From the NCBI RefSeq assembly GCF_014596915.1, contig NZ_JACVWU010000005.1, positions 124,001 to 188,000 on the forward strand: a DNA stretch of 64,000 nt, in the 5' to 3' direction. Below the pieces are notes generated by a model, which made no database searches, was not told where the DNA came from, and worked only from the letters and a program-made list of their open reading frames with translations. The translations under genes and the position numbers were made by a program. The stretch comes from Streptomyces sp. TRM68416. Lineage in GTDB: Bacteria; Actinomycetota; Actinomycetes; Streptomycetales; Streptomycetaceae. The stretch's first letter is position 1. Each line of letters starts with the position of its first letter. This document shows positions 52,131-61,889 of the stretch, piece by piece.

Positions 52131-52157
52131 TTAGCAGTCCGCTTGACCGAGTGCTAA
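52131..52157. promoter_or_regulatory. CIRCE element 1 (HrcA operator)
   Basis: TTAGCAGTC (52131-52139), 9 nt, GAGTGCTAA (52149-52157), one mismatch from the consensus TTAGCACTC-N9-GAGTGCTAA. The -35 hexamer of the groES promoter lies inside its spacer. Confidence 0.88.
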
Positions 52158-52172
52158 TGCCGGTCATAGTCT
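52143..52172 (+). promoter_or_regulatory. groES-groEL1 promoter
   Basis: TTGACC (52143-52148), 18 nt, TAGTCT (52167-52172). Transcription would start near 52179, inside CIRCE element 2. The leader to the groES GTG is about 125 nt. Confidence 0.75.
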
Positions 52173-52177
52173 CGGGT

Positions 52178-52204
52178 CTGGCACTCCCCCCTGGAGAGTG
52201 CCAA
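52178..52204. promoter_or_regulatory. CIRCE element 2 (HrcA operator)
   Basis: CTGGCACTC (52178-52186), 9 nt, GAGTGCCAA (52196-52204), a CIRCE match with two compensating changes in the arms. It covers the predicted transcription start. Confidence 0.85.
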
Positions 52205-52303
52205 CTACGCGACGGGCAGGTCCGGCACCCGCGACGACGGATCGACCTGGTCGCCACCTCAGACAGTTAACCCCGTGAGATCTCCGAAGGGGGAGGTCGG
52301 ATC

Positions 52304-52612
52304 GTGACGACCGCCAGCTCCAAGGTTGCCATCAAGCCGCTCGAGGACCGCATCGTGGTCCAGCCGCTGGACGCCGAGCAGACCACGGCCTCTGGCCTGG
52401 TCATTCCGGACACCGCCAAGGAGAAGCCCCAGGAGGGCGTCGTCCTGGCCGTGGGCCCGGGCCGCTTCGAGAACGGCGAGCGCCTGCCGCTCGACGTCAA
52501 GACCGGCGACATCGTGCTGTACAGCAAGTACGGCGGCACCGAGGTGAAGTACAACGGCGAGGAGTACCTCGTCCTCTCGGCTCGCGACGTGCTCGCGATC
52601 ATCGAGAAGTAG
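52304..52612 (+). CDS. groES: Co-chaperonin GroES
   Basis: Caps GroEL and helps fold substrates. The 102-residue product starts at GTG 52304 behind GGGAGG. It has the core [20 protein letters not shown], the mobile-loop region [16 protein letters not shown] (25-40) and [26 protein letters not shown] at the end. It heads the groES-groEL1 pair under two CIRCE elements. A hairpin-rich gap and probable attenuator separate it from groEL1. Confidence 0.97.
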   Translation: MTTASSKVAIKPLEDRIVVQPLDAEQTTASGLVIPDTAKEKPQEGVVLAVGPGRFENGERLPLDVKTGDIVLYSKYGGTEVKYNGEEYLVLSARDVLAIIEK

Positions 52613-52620
52613 TTCACCTC

Positions 52621-54385
<1,765 letters not shown>

Positions 54386-54471
54386 GGCACACCGCTTCCG
54401 CAGAAGCCCCCGTTCCGCCACGGCGGAACGGGGGCTTCTCCCGTACGGGCTGTCGCTCCGGGCCCGTACGC

Positions 54472-55179
54472 CTACTGCTCCAGGTCCTCCAGTGCCCCGA
54501 GCTGATCCATCAGCCCCAGCCGGTCGTACTCCCACCAGCCTTCGACGATCTTTCCGTGCTCCCCGAACCGGAAGATCGTCGTACCGGTCATGGAGCACCG
54601 CGTCCCGGTGGCCGGGATGCCGAGGAAGTCGCCGTTGTGGGTGCCGTTCCACAGCCACCGCGTGCACACCCGGTCGCCCTGCGCGATCTGGTCCGCGATC
54701 GTGAACCCGAAGTCGAACGCGCCCCGCCACGTCTCCATCTCGCGCCGGATGTTGTCCAGCCCGACGGTGTCCTGCTCATTTGCCGGATCATGGTCGTGGT
54801 AGTGCTCCGCGAACAGGTCGCCCAGCGGCGGCAGCTCACCGTTGCCGCCCAGCGCCTCGAAGAAGCGCCGCGCGGTCGCCGTGTTCAGCTGCTCGTCCCG
54901 GACGACGTCCAGGTCCGTGAACGTGGGCGCCTCGTCGCACAGCGCCAGCATCTCCTGGAAGATGCGGTCGGTCTCCGGCAGCTTCGAGTTCTCCATCGCC
55001 TCCTCGTAGGACGGGAACTCCACGATCTCGACGAAGTGCGACGCGTCCGACCGGTCCTTGCCGATCAGGTCGTGCGTCGCGGTCCGCTTCCCCTTGGTCT
55101 GTTCGACCCACCTGTCCATCAGCCGGTTCATCTCGTCGAACCGGCTGGTCCTGCAGTCGATGATCTGTACGAAGGTCAT
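54472..55179 (-). CDS. SnoaL-like/ester cyclase protein with N-terminal ABM-like region
   Basis: A 235-residue cytoplasmic protein. The N-terminal part (about 1-95) resembles antibiotic biosynthesis monooxygenase-like dimer folds (FVQIIDCRTSRFDEM, FVEIVEFPSYEEAMENS). The C-terminal part (about 105-235) resembles SnoaL ester cyclases (RRFFEALGGNG, EHYHDHDPANEQDTVG, the WNGTHNGDFLGIPATG motif). Together this suggests a fused two-domain protein. ATG 55179 has GGAGGC upstream and is preferred over the longer reading from 55221. It is divergent from the STAND NTPase gene. Enzymatic role unproven. Confidence 0.75.
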   Translation of the reverse strand: MTFVQIIDCRTSRFDEMNRLMDRWVEQTKGKRTATHDLIGKDRSDASHFVEIVEFPSYEEAMENSKLPETDRIFQEMLALCDEAPTFTDLDVVRDEQLNTATARRFFEALGGNGELPPLGDLFAEHYHDHDPANEQDTVGLDNIRREMETWRGAFDFGFTIADQIAQGDRVCTRWLWNGTHNGDFLGIPATGTRCSMTGTTIFRFGEHGKIVEGWWEYDRLGLMDQLGALEDLEQ

Positions 55180-55247
55180 GGCGTCGCCTCCGGCCCCCTG
55201 GGTCCGGTTGAACAGCACCATTGTGCTCCGTTTGGCATCATGTCGGC

Positions 55248-58200
55248 GTGCTCAGGCGGGGGAAGCGCTCGGTGGCCGCGGGCGGGGACATTGGGGTGGC
55301 CGTCACCGGCGACCACAACACGGTCCTGCTCGCACCGGCGGTGCGCTCGGCCTACCGGGAGCAGGTGCAACGGATCGCCCCACCCGAACTGCTCGGCCGC
55401 GAGGACGAGTTGGCCGCACTGGCCGCCTTCTGTACCGCCGAATCCGGCCCGGACTATGTCTGGTGGCGCGCGGAGGCCTGGGCGGGCAAGACCGCGCTGA
55501 TGTCCTGGTTCACGCTGAACCCGCCGCGGGGCGTACGGATCGTGCCCTTCTTCGTCACGGCCCGCCTGGGCGCGCAGAACGACGTCACGGCCTACGTCGA
55601 CGTCGTCCTCGAACAGCTCGCGGAGCTGACCGGCGAGGCCCTGCCCGCCCACCTGACCGAGGCCACCCGCGAGGCCCATCTCCTGCGCCTGTACGCCACG
55701 GCCGCCAGGGCCTGCGCGGAACACGGCGAGCGCCTGGTCCTCCTGGTCGACGGCCTCGACGAGGACCGCGGCGTCACCACCGGCCCGGACGCCCACAGCA
55801 TCGCCAGCCTGCTGCCGGCCCGCCCGGAAGCCGGGATGCGGGTCGTGGTCGCGGGCCGGCTGAACCCACCGCTGCCGGGCGACGTGTCGCAGGCCCATCC
55901 GCTCCGGGACCCCCGAGTGCTACGGACGCTGACGCAGTCGCCGTACGCCGAGGCGATCCGCGCGGAGGCGGAACGCGAACTGAAGCACCTCCTCGCCGCC
56001 GGCGGCCTGGAGCACGACCTGCTGGCCCTGGTGGCTGCGGCGGGCGGCGGCCTGACCGCGCAGGACCTCGCGGAGCTGACCGGGGCGGTGCCGTACCGGG
56101 TGGCGGACGTGCTGCGCACGCGCGCGGGGCGGACGTTCGGGGTGCGGCTGGGCGTCTACCTGCTGGACCACGAGGAGCTCCAGGTCAAGGCGGAGGAGAT
56201 GCTCGGCACGGCCGAACTCGCCCGCAGCCGGGAGCGGTTGCACGCGTGGGCGGACGGGTGGCGGGCGCGGGGCTGGCCCGACGGGACCCCCGAGTACCTG
56301 CTGCGCGGCTACTTCCGCCTGCTGGCGGCGTACGACGACCATGAGCGGATGCTCGCGCTGGCTCTGGACGCGGGGCGCCACGAGCGTCTCGCCGAGCTGA
56401 CCGGCGCGGACGCGGCGGCGCTGGCGGAGGTGCGGGTCATCCGGGAACGCCTGGTGCAGACGGGTGAGGCCGATCTGTGCGGCCTGCTCCGACTCGCCAT
56501 GCGGCGGACGGAACTGGAGACCCGCAACCTCGGCATCAGCCCGCTGATGTGCCGGGCCCGCGCGGAGCTCGGCCAGAGCGGTCGGGCGGAGGCGATGGCA
56601 CGGGCGATTCCGACGGGCCTGTACCGGGCGGACGCGCTGGTCCAGGTGGCGGAGGTACTCCGCGCGCAGGGCGAGGACGAGCGGGCCCTGGACCTCGCGC
56701 AGGAAGCCTTGGCCCAACTGGCGGGCCGGACCGTGGAGTCGCGGACAGGTGCGTGCGCGGTCCGGATCGCGGGCGTCCTCGCGGCTCTGGGCCTGGAGGA
56801 GGAGGCGGAGCGGATCGAGGACCTCGTCACGCGCATGCCCATCGAGATCGAGCGGGAATGGCTCGTCTGCGACCTGGTCCGCGCGTGGGCGGGAGCCGGG
56901 CGGTACCAACGGGCCGAGGCCCTCGCGCGGTCGCTCGGGCCGGCGCGCAGGCCGGAGGCTCTGGTCCGGGTGGCCGCGGCGCTCCGGCAGGCCGGGCAGG
57001 AGCAGGAGCGGGCCGGCAGCCTTTTCGAGGAGGCCGAGCGGCTCGCCGGAACGCGCGGCCTCGTCCGAACCGTGAGCGCGCTGCGGGCGGCCGGCGAGCC
57101 CGAACGCGCGCGTGCGCTGCTCCAGGCCGCCATGGCGGACCCGAGGGCCCTGCCGCCCGCATCCATCGTCGGACTGCTCGCGCGCACGGGCGAGTTCGAG
57201 CGGGCCGCGCAATGGCTCGACGGCGTCGAGGACGAAGGGGACCGTGCCCGCGCGGCGGCGGAACTGGCCGGGGCGCTGGCCCGAGCCGGTCGGATCGCCG
57301 ATGCTGAAGTCGTCCTGGAGCAGTCAGTGGACGACGACGAGGAGTACGACAGCGCGCTGTGCGAGATCGTCGAGATGCTGGCCGCCACCGGCCGGTTCGA
57401 CCGGGCCGAGACCCTGGCGGTGCGCCTGGGAATCCCCGGCCTGGGCGCCGACTCCCTCGTCTGCGGTGCCGTCTCCCGTGCGGCCGACGGTCACCCGGCG
57501 GAAGCGCTCGCCCTCCTCGCGCGCGTGGAGGCGGCGGTACGGGCCCGGGTGCCGGACGACCAGAAGGCCTGGATGCGGGCCTCGGTGGCCGCGGACCTAC
57601 GGGCCGCCGGCCACCCGCAGGCCGCGCTGTCGGTGCTGGAGGACATCGAGTCCCTCATTCCCCCACGGCCGGCGCCGGACGCCGACTCCGGCGAGGCCTA
57701 CACGCACGACTCCGCGGTCGACTGGGCGTCCGTGGAACTCGCCCGGTCCGGCGAGGTGGCCAGGGCGGAGGCGCTGCTGCGGACGGCCGTGGAGGCGTAT
57801 CACGTGCGCGGCGGATGGGCCGCCCTCGTCGAGGCCCTGATCGCGGTCGGCGAGCACGGCAGGGCCGAAGCGATGTGGCACGGTCAGGACGAGGCCCTGC
57901 GCGACTTCCTGTACGCCGAGGCGGTGCCGCGGCTGGCCGCGGTCGGCGAGGTGCAGCGGGCCAGGGCCCTGGTCGATCTCATCGTGCCGCCGCAGGAGAA
58001 GGCGTACACCCTCTCGGCGCTGGCCGAGGCGCTGGCCGTCGCGGAACGGGACGTCCAGGCCCGCGCCGCACTCGACGAGTGGGCGCGGTACGGCGAAGCG
58101 GCGTCCGGCGTGGTCGGCGACGGAACCGCGATGATGATGGCCACGCACCTGTTCCGGGCCTGGCACGCCCTGGGCGAAGCGGACGCGGCCCGCCGGGAGT

Positions 58201-58634
58201 GCGAGCGTGCCGTGGCCCTCGCGGCCAGTTCCCCGCTGGCGTACGAGGACGTCCTCTCGGCACTGGTCGAGGCAGGCTGGTACGAGCAGGCCGAGCGGTG
58301 CGCCGACCAGGTCGACCACGGACAGTGGCGCGAGGCGCACGACTTCCTGGTGAGGCGACTGGTCGCGGCCGACGCACATGACCGCGCGGCCCGCCTCGCC
58401 GGCCTCGACGAGGACCCGTCCCGGCTGAGCCTGACCACGGCTGTGGCCCTCGCCCCGCACACGGACCCGGCCACCGGACACGCCCTGGCCGTACGCGCGC
58501 TCGACGAGGGTGACTGGCTCGACGCCCTGCCCGCCCTGATACGGCTGGACCCGCGCACCGTGCGCGTCGTCGTCGACGCCCTGCGAGGCAACGCCCCTAT
58601 TGCGGACCGTACTTGCGCCCCGTCCGGGAGCTGA
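55248..58634 (+). CDS. Large STAND-type NTPase with C-terminal helical repeats
   Basis: A 1128-residue signal-transduction ATPase, probably of the NACHT/NB-ARC-like STAND class. After a short N-terminus with the GGDIGVAVTGDHNTVLL motif (near residues 12-28) comes a P-loop region: Walker A AEAWAGKT (about 74-81), Walker [12 protein letters not shown] (about 143-153) and a winged-helix-like segment (about 250-330). From about 400 to the end the protein is a run of TPR-like helical hairpins (repeats of ARAL-x-A-x-E and GRAEA-type turns). No N-terminal effector domain is apparent. Start GTG 55248 lacks a Shine-Dalgarno, perhaps leaderless; a TTG at 55221 is possible. Its 3' end overlaps the SDR gene by 38 nt. 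Confidence 0.78.
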   Translation: MLRRGKRSVAAGGDIGVAVTGDHNTVLLAPAVRSAYREQVQRIAPPELLGREDELAALAAFCTAESGPDYVWWRAEAWAGKTALMSWFTLNPPRGVRIVPFFVTARLGAQNDVTAYVDVVLEQLAELTGEALPAHLTEATREAHLLRLYATAARACAEHGERLVLLVDGLDEDRGVTTGPDAHSIASLLPARPEAGMRVVVAGRLNPPLPGDVSQAHPLRDPRVLRTLTQSPYAEAIRAEAERELKHLLAAGGLEHDLLALVAAAGGGLTAQDLAELTGAVPYRVADVLRTRAGRTFGVRLGVYLLDHEELQVKAEEMLGTAELARSRERLHAWADGWRARGWPDGTPEYLLRGYFRLLAAYDDHERMLALALDAGRHERLAELTGADAAALAEVRVIRERLVQTGEADLCGLLRLAMRRTELETRNLGISPLMCRARAELGQSGRAEAMARAIPTGLYRADALVQVAEVLRAQGEDERALDLAQEALAQLAGRTVESRTGACAVRIAGVLAALGLEEEAERIEDLVTRMPIEIEREWLVCDLVRAWAGAGRYQRAEALARSLGPARRPEALVRVAAALRQAGQEQERAGSLFEEAERLAGTRGLVRTVSALRAAGEPERARALLQAAMADPRALPPASIVGLLARTGEFERAAQWLDGVEDEGDRARAAAELAGALARAGRIADAEVVLEQSVDDDEEYDSALCEIVEMLAATGRFDRAETLAVRLGIPGLGADSLVCGAVSRAADGHPAEALALLARVEAAVRARVPDDQKAWMRASVAADLRAAGHPQAALSVLEDIESLIPPRPAPDADSGEAYTHDSAVDWASVELARSGEVARAEALLRTAVEAYHVRGGWAALVEALIAVGEHGRAEAMWHGQDEALRDFLYAEAVPRLAAVGEVQRARALVDLIVPPQEKAYTLSALAEALAVAERDVQARAALDEWARYGEAASGVVGDGTAMMMATHLFRAWHALGEADAARRECERAVALAASSPLAYEDVLSALVEAGWYEQAERCADQVDHGQWREAHDFLVRRLVAADAHDRAARLAGLDEDPSRLSLTTAVALAPHTDPATGHALAVRALDEGDWLDALPALIRLDPRTVRVVVDALRGNAPIADRTCAPSGS

Positions 58635-59370
58635 CCCCCCCGAGCACGCCTCGGGGCAGCACCTTCGCCACCCCCATCAGGGTCTTGTACCGCGGGTCCG
58701 GAATCGACAGGGTCTTCCCGCGCGCCAGGTCGTGCAGTGCCGCCGCGACCAGCTTGTCCGCGTCCAGCCACATCCACTTCGGGATGTTGTCCGTCCCCAT
58801 CCCGGCCCGCTCGTGGAACTCGGTCCGCACGAACCCGGGGCACAGCGCCATCAGCCGTACCCCGCTGCCCGCCAGGTCCCGCGCCGCGCCCTGCGTGAAC
58901 TGCACGACCCAGGCCTTGGAGGCGCCGTACGTGCCGCGCGGCAGGAAGGCCGCGACCGAGGCGACGTTGACGACACCGCCGCGGCCCCGCTCCCGCATGG
59001 CCTCCGTCGCCGCGGACGTCAGCCGCAGCACCGCCTCGCAGTGCACCTTGAGCATCTTCAGCTCGTCGGCCATGGAGACGTCGAGATAGCGGCCCTTGTT
59101 GCCGAACCCGGCGTTGTTGACCAGCAGGTCCACGGGGTTGCGGCGGTCGGACAGCCGGGCCGCCACCGCCTCGATGCCCTCGTCCGTCGCCAGGTCTGCG
59201 GTCAGCACCTCCGCCTCGATGCCGTGCCGGTCGTGCAACTCGGTCGCCTGCTCACGCAGCCGCTTGGTGTCCCGCGCCACCAGGACGAGGTTGTGCCCGT
59301 CGGCGGCCAGCCGTCGTGCGAAGGCGGCGCCGATGCCCGCGGTCGATCCCGTGATGAGAGCCGTTGTCAT
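58597..59370 (-). CDS. Short-chain dehydrogenase/reductase
   Basis: NAD(P)-dependent oxidoreductase of unknown substrate. The 257-residue product has the classical SDR motifs: TGSTAGIGAAFA (7-18), NNAGFG (near 88), catalytic Ser in ASVAAF, the YGASKAW Tyr-x-x-x-Lys pair near 148-152 and PGFVRTEF near 183. It resembles the acyl-lipid-associated DltE/YqjQ-like reductases. It is convergent with the STAND gene, overlapping its last 38 nt, and lies 97 nt downstream of the MOSC gene on the same strand. Confidence 0.88.
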   Translation of the reverse strand: MTTALITGSTAGIGAAFARRLAADGHNLVLVARDTKRLREQATELHDRHGIEAEVLTADLATDEGIEAVAARLSDRRNPVDLLVNNAGFGNKGRYLDVSMADELKMLKVHCEAVLRLTSAATEAMRERGRGGVVNVASVAAFLPRGTYGASKAWVVQFTQGAARDLAGSGVRLMALCPGFVRTEFHERAGMGTDNIPKWMWLDADKLVAAALHDLARGKTLSIPDPRYKTLMGVAKVLPRGVLGGVSSRTGRKYGPQ

Positions 59371-59467
59371 GGCCCAAGGTTAGTGACCCGGACGGCCCGG
59401 GTCCGCTACCCGCCCGGCTCCTTCGCAGGACCCGCCCGGCTTCTGCGGACCCGGCGCCGAGGCCGGC

Positions 59468-60136
59468 TCAGCTTCCGTGCTGCTCCACGTACTTCCGCGC
59501 CGCCGCCAGCGACTCCGGGTGCAGCGCCTCGCCCGCCGGGAGCAGCTTCGGCAGCAGGTTCCGCTGCGTGGTCACGGCACGGAACTGCAGTGCCACCGTC
59601 ACCTCGTGGTCCGGCCGGTGCAGCACCTCGATCGCGTCGCCCGCCCGCACCTCACCGGGCTCGACGACCCGCAGATACGCGCCCGGCGCCCCCTTCTCGG
59701 TGAACCGCTTCACCCACCGCTCCTCGCCGACGTGCGCCTGGAAGGTCCGGCACGGAATCCGCCCGCTGGTCACCTCCAGCACCACCGTCGGCCCGACCCG
59801 CCAGCGCTCGCCGATCAGGGCGCCGGAGACGTCCATGCCGAGCGTCGTGAAGTTCTCGCCGAATCCGCCGTTCGCCAGGGTGCGGCCCAACTCGCGCTCC
59901 CAGTCGTCCAGGTCCTCGCGCGCCACCGCGTACACCGCCTGGTCCGGCCCGCCGTGGTGGCGGGTGTCGCACACGTCGTCCCCGGCCAGCCCGCTCGCGC
60001 CGGTTCCCTTGGCCGCGGGGGCCGTCACCCGTACCGGCGCGTCGGTCGGCCGCTTGTCGATCCCGGTCACGCCCTGCGGGTGATCCGTGTAGGGGACGGC
60101 CGTCCGGCGGCCCAGGTTCACTGACAGAAGCTTCAT
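59468..60136 (-). CDS. MOSC-domain protein, YiiM-like
   Basis: MOSC domains handle molybdenum cofactor sulfur chemistry or reduce N-hydroxylated compounds. The 222-residue product begins MKLLSVNLGRRTAVPYT and has the core VYAVAREDLDDWERELGR, NFTTLGMDVSGALIGERWRVG, and the conserved cysteine in SGRIPCRTFQAHVGEERW near residues 124-141. A YiiM C-terminal helical tail follows. It is divergent from a LysR regulator (81 nt apart), which probably controls it. Confidence 0.85.
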   Translation of the reverse strand: MKLLSVNLGRRTAVPYTDHPQGVTGIDKRPTDAPVRVTAPAAKGTGASGLAGDDVCDTRHHGGPDQAVYAVAREDLDDWERELGRTLANGGFGENFTTLGMDVSGALIGERWRVGPTVVLEVTSGRIPCRTFQAHVGEERWVKRFTEKGAPGAYLRVVEPGEVRAGDAIEVLHRPDHEVTVALQFRAVTTQRNLLPKLLPAGEALHPESLAAARKYVEQHGS

Positions 60137-60216
60137 GGCGTCACGGTAGGCGACCGACAGTCAAAGCGTCGACGCATTATTGGGCGCCGTATCAAAGACT
60201 CGCTTATCCTCAAGGG

Positions 60217-61113
60217 GTGATCGAGGCTCGTCATCTCCGTGTGCTGCGTGCCGTCGCCGCCACCGGCTCCTTCTCCGCGGCGGGGCGCGCACTGGGCTGC
60301 ACCCAGCCGGCCGTCAGTCAGCAGATGAAGGCGCTGGAGGCGTCCGTCGGCACGCCCCTGCTCATCCGCAGCGGCCGTGAGATGCGGCTGACCCAGGCCG
60401 GGGAGGCGCTCGTCCGGCACGCCGCCGGGATCCTCGCCGGGCTCACCGCCGCCGAGGAGGAGGTCGCCGCCATCGCGGGCCTGCGCGCGGGGCGCGTCCG
60501 GCTCGTCTCCTTCCCCAGCGGCAGCTCCACGCTCGTGCCCACCGCCCTCGCCGCGCTGCGCGCCGCGCACCCCGGCACCCGGGTCTCCCTGGAGGAGGCC
60601 GAGCCGCCGAAGTCCGTGGAGCTGCTGCGCGAGGGCGACTGCGACCTGGCGCTCGCCTTCCGCTACGAGGGCGCGGCCCAGGAAGGGGAGTGGGACGACC
60701 TCGTCGTCCGTCCGCTGCTGACGGACCGGCTCGTGGCCCTCGTCCCCGAACGGCACCGCCTCGCGCGCGTGGAGTCGCTCGCCATCGGCGACCTCGCCGC
60801 GGAGCCCTGGATCGCCGGATGCCCGCGCTGCCGCGGCCAGTTGGTCGAGGTCTGCGAGGGCGCGGGCTTCACGCCCCGCATCGACTTCGCGACCGACGAC
60901 TATCCGGCGGTCGTCGGCCTGGTCGGCGCCGGACTCGGCGTGGCCGTACTGCCCCAGCTCGCCGCCGAGTCCGTACGGCCGCGGGGGGTGCGCATGGTGG
61001 CGCTGGAGCCGGCGGTGCGGCGCGAGATCGTCGCGCTCACCCTGCCGGACCTCGCCCAGGTGCCCGCGGTGGCGGCCACACTGGAGGAGTTGGCGCGCGC
61101 GGCACAGCGGTAG
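60217..61113 (+). CDS. LysR-family transcriptional regulator
   Basis: A 298-residue regulator from GTG 60217. The N-terminal winged helix-turn-helix covers about residues 1-60 (RHLRVLRAVAATGSFSAAGRALGCTQPAVSQQMKALE, split here at the turn). The effector domain covers about 90-290 with the usual FRYEG, RLARVESL and GLGVAVLPQL segments. Its position divergent from the MOSC gene makes that its likely target; a self-regulatory site would lie in the 80-nt gap 60137-60216. Confidence 0.9.
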   Translation: MIEARHLRVLRAVAATGSFSAAGRALGCTQPAVSQQMKALEASVGTPLLIRSGREMRLTQAGEALVRHAAGILAGLTAAEEEVAAIAGLRAGRVRLVSFPSGSSTLVPTALAALRAAHPGTRVSLEEAEPPKSVELLREGDCDLALAFRYEGAAQEGEWDDLVVRPLLTDRLVALVPERHRLARVESLAIGDLAAEPWIAGCPRCRGQLVEVCEGAGFTPRIDFATDDYPAVVGLVGAGLGVAVLPQLAAESVRPRGVRMVALEPAVRREIVALTLPDLAQVPAVAATLEELARAAQR

Positions 61114-61179
61114 CGGGCCGCGGCAGAGTCAAGGGCACGCGTGCGCGTGCCCTTTGAAGAAACGTTACTTCGGCTGTTC

Positions 61180-61509
61180 TCAGCCGTGCTGGGCCGCATG
61201 CCCGCCGGTGCCGGACATCGACACCAGCCGGGTGCGCGCCCGCCCCATGAGTTCCTCGCGCTCGTCCTCGGTCAAGCCGCCCCACACGCCGTACGGTTCA
61301 CGGACCGCCAGTGCGTGCGCCGCGCACTGCGCGCGGACGGGGCATCTCATACAGACCTCCTTGGCCGAGTTCTCGCGAGCGCTCCGGGCCGCACCGCGTT
61401 CGCCCTCCGGATGGAAGAAGAGCGAGCTGTCCACCCCGCGACAGGCGGCCAGGAGCTGCCAGTCCCACAGGTCCGCGTTCGGTCCGGGAAGGCGGGAGAA
61501 ATCTGCCAT
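61180..61509 (-). CDS. whiD: WhiB-family iron-sulfur regulator WhiD
   Basis: WhiD is a developmental [4Fe-4S] protein needed for late sporulation and spore maturation in Streptomyces. The 109-residue product has the four ligand cysteines Cys23, Cys53, Cys56 and Cys62, the GVWGG turn at 74-78 and the basic C-terminal KK/RR-like segment (ELMGRARTRL). It matches WhiD of S. coelicolor closely from memory, apart from the variable tail. ATG 61509 gives MADFSRLPGPNADLWDWQLL. It is divergent from bldM across a 380-nt regulatory gap. Confidence 0.93.
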   Translation of the reverse strand: MADFSRLPGPNADLWDWQLLAACRGVDSSLFFHPEGERGAARSARENSAKEVCMRCPVRAQCAAHALAVREPYGVWGGLTEDEREELMGRARTRLVSMSGTGGHAAQHG

Positions 61510-61585
61510 TGCGTGACCCCTTGTAGCCGTTCTGGGCGGATACGGTGTCCACGACCGTATATCTACGATCTAAGGAGATGAAAAT

Positions 61586-61621
61586 ATGACTCATTGCGAA
61601 TCTAGCCTCAGACACCAGTGA
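61586..61621 (+). CDS. Candidate 11-residue peptide ORF
   Basis: ATG 61586 is preceded by AAGGAG with 8-nt spacing, an almost ideal Shine-Dalgarno. The product would be MTHCESSLRHQ. It lies between whiD and bldM, far from the bldM p1 promoter, so it would need another transcript. It may be chance; the ribosome-binding site is what makes it notable. Confidence 0.25.
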   Translation: MTHCESSLRHQ

Positions 61622-61738
61622 ATGGGAAGAAAAGGGCCCGAATGGGGCATGGGTTGTGATGAAAGGTTGAGGGTCTGCCGTGCATGTCTGCACCGTGTCC
61701 GCACCCTCACGTAGAGTGCCGAAGACGACGCGCGGCCC

Positions 61739-61766
61739 CGTAACTCTTTCGAGTGACCGTCGTTGA
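61739..61766 (+). promoter_or_regulatory. Sigma-BldN-type promoter of bldM
   Basis: CGTAAC (61739-61744), 16 nt, CGTTGA (61761-61766). This is the exact sigma-BldN consensus as I recall it and corresponds to the known bldM p1. Leader length to the ATG is about 115 nt. Confidence 0.85.
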
Positions 61767-61889
61767 GAGTGCGGAGGCGGTTGAAGGAACAAGCGCTCGG
61801 GCAGGCGTCCGAGACGGTCGACCGCACAGGTGACATTTCGTACCAGCCTGGAGGCTCAAGGTGACGTGCATCAGCTGCGGAGGGCGGCC

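Larger units (their letters stand above)
61510..61889. other. whiD/bldM divergent regulatory region
   Basis: 380 nt without a large gene, distinctly richer in A/T than its surroundings around 61550-61680. It contains the bldM p1 promoter (61739-61766) and an 11-codon candidate ORF (61586-61621). The whiD promoters must lie in 61510-61700 on the minus strand; I cannot pick them with confidence. Confidence 0.7.
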
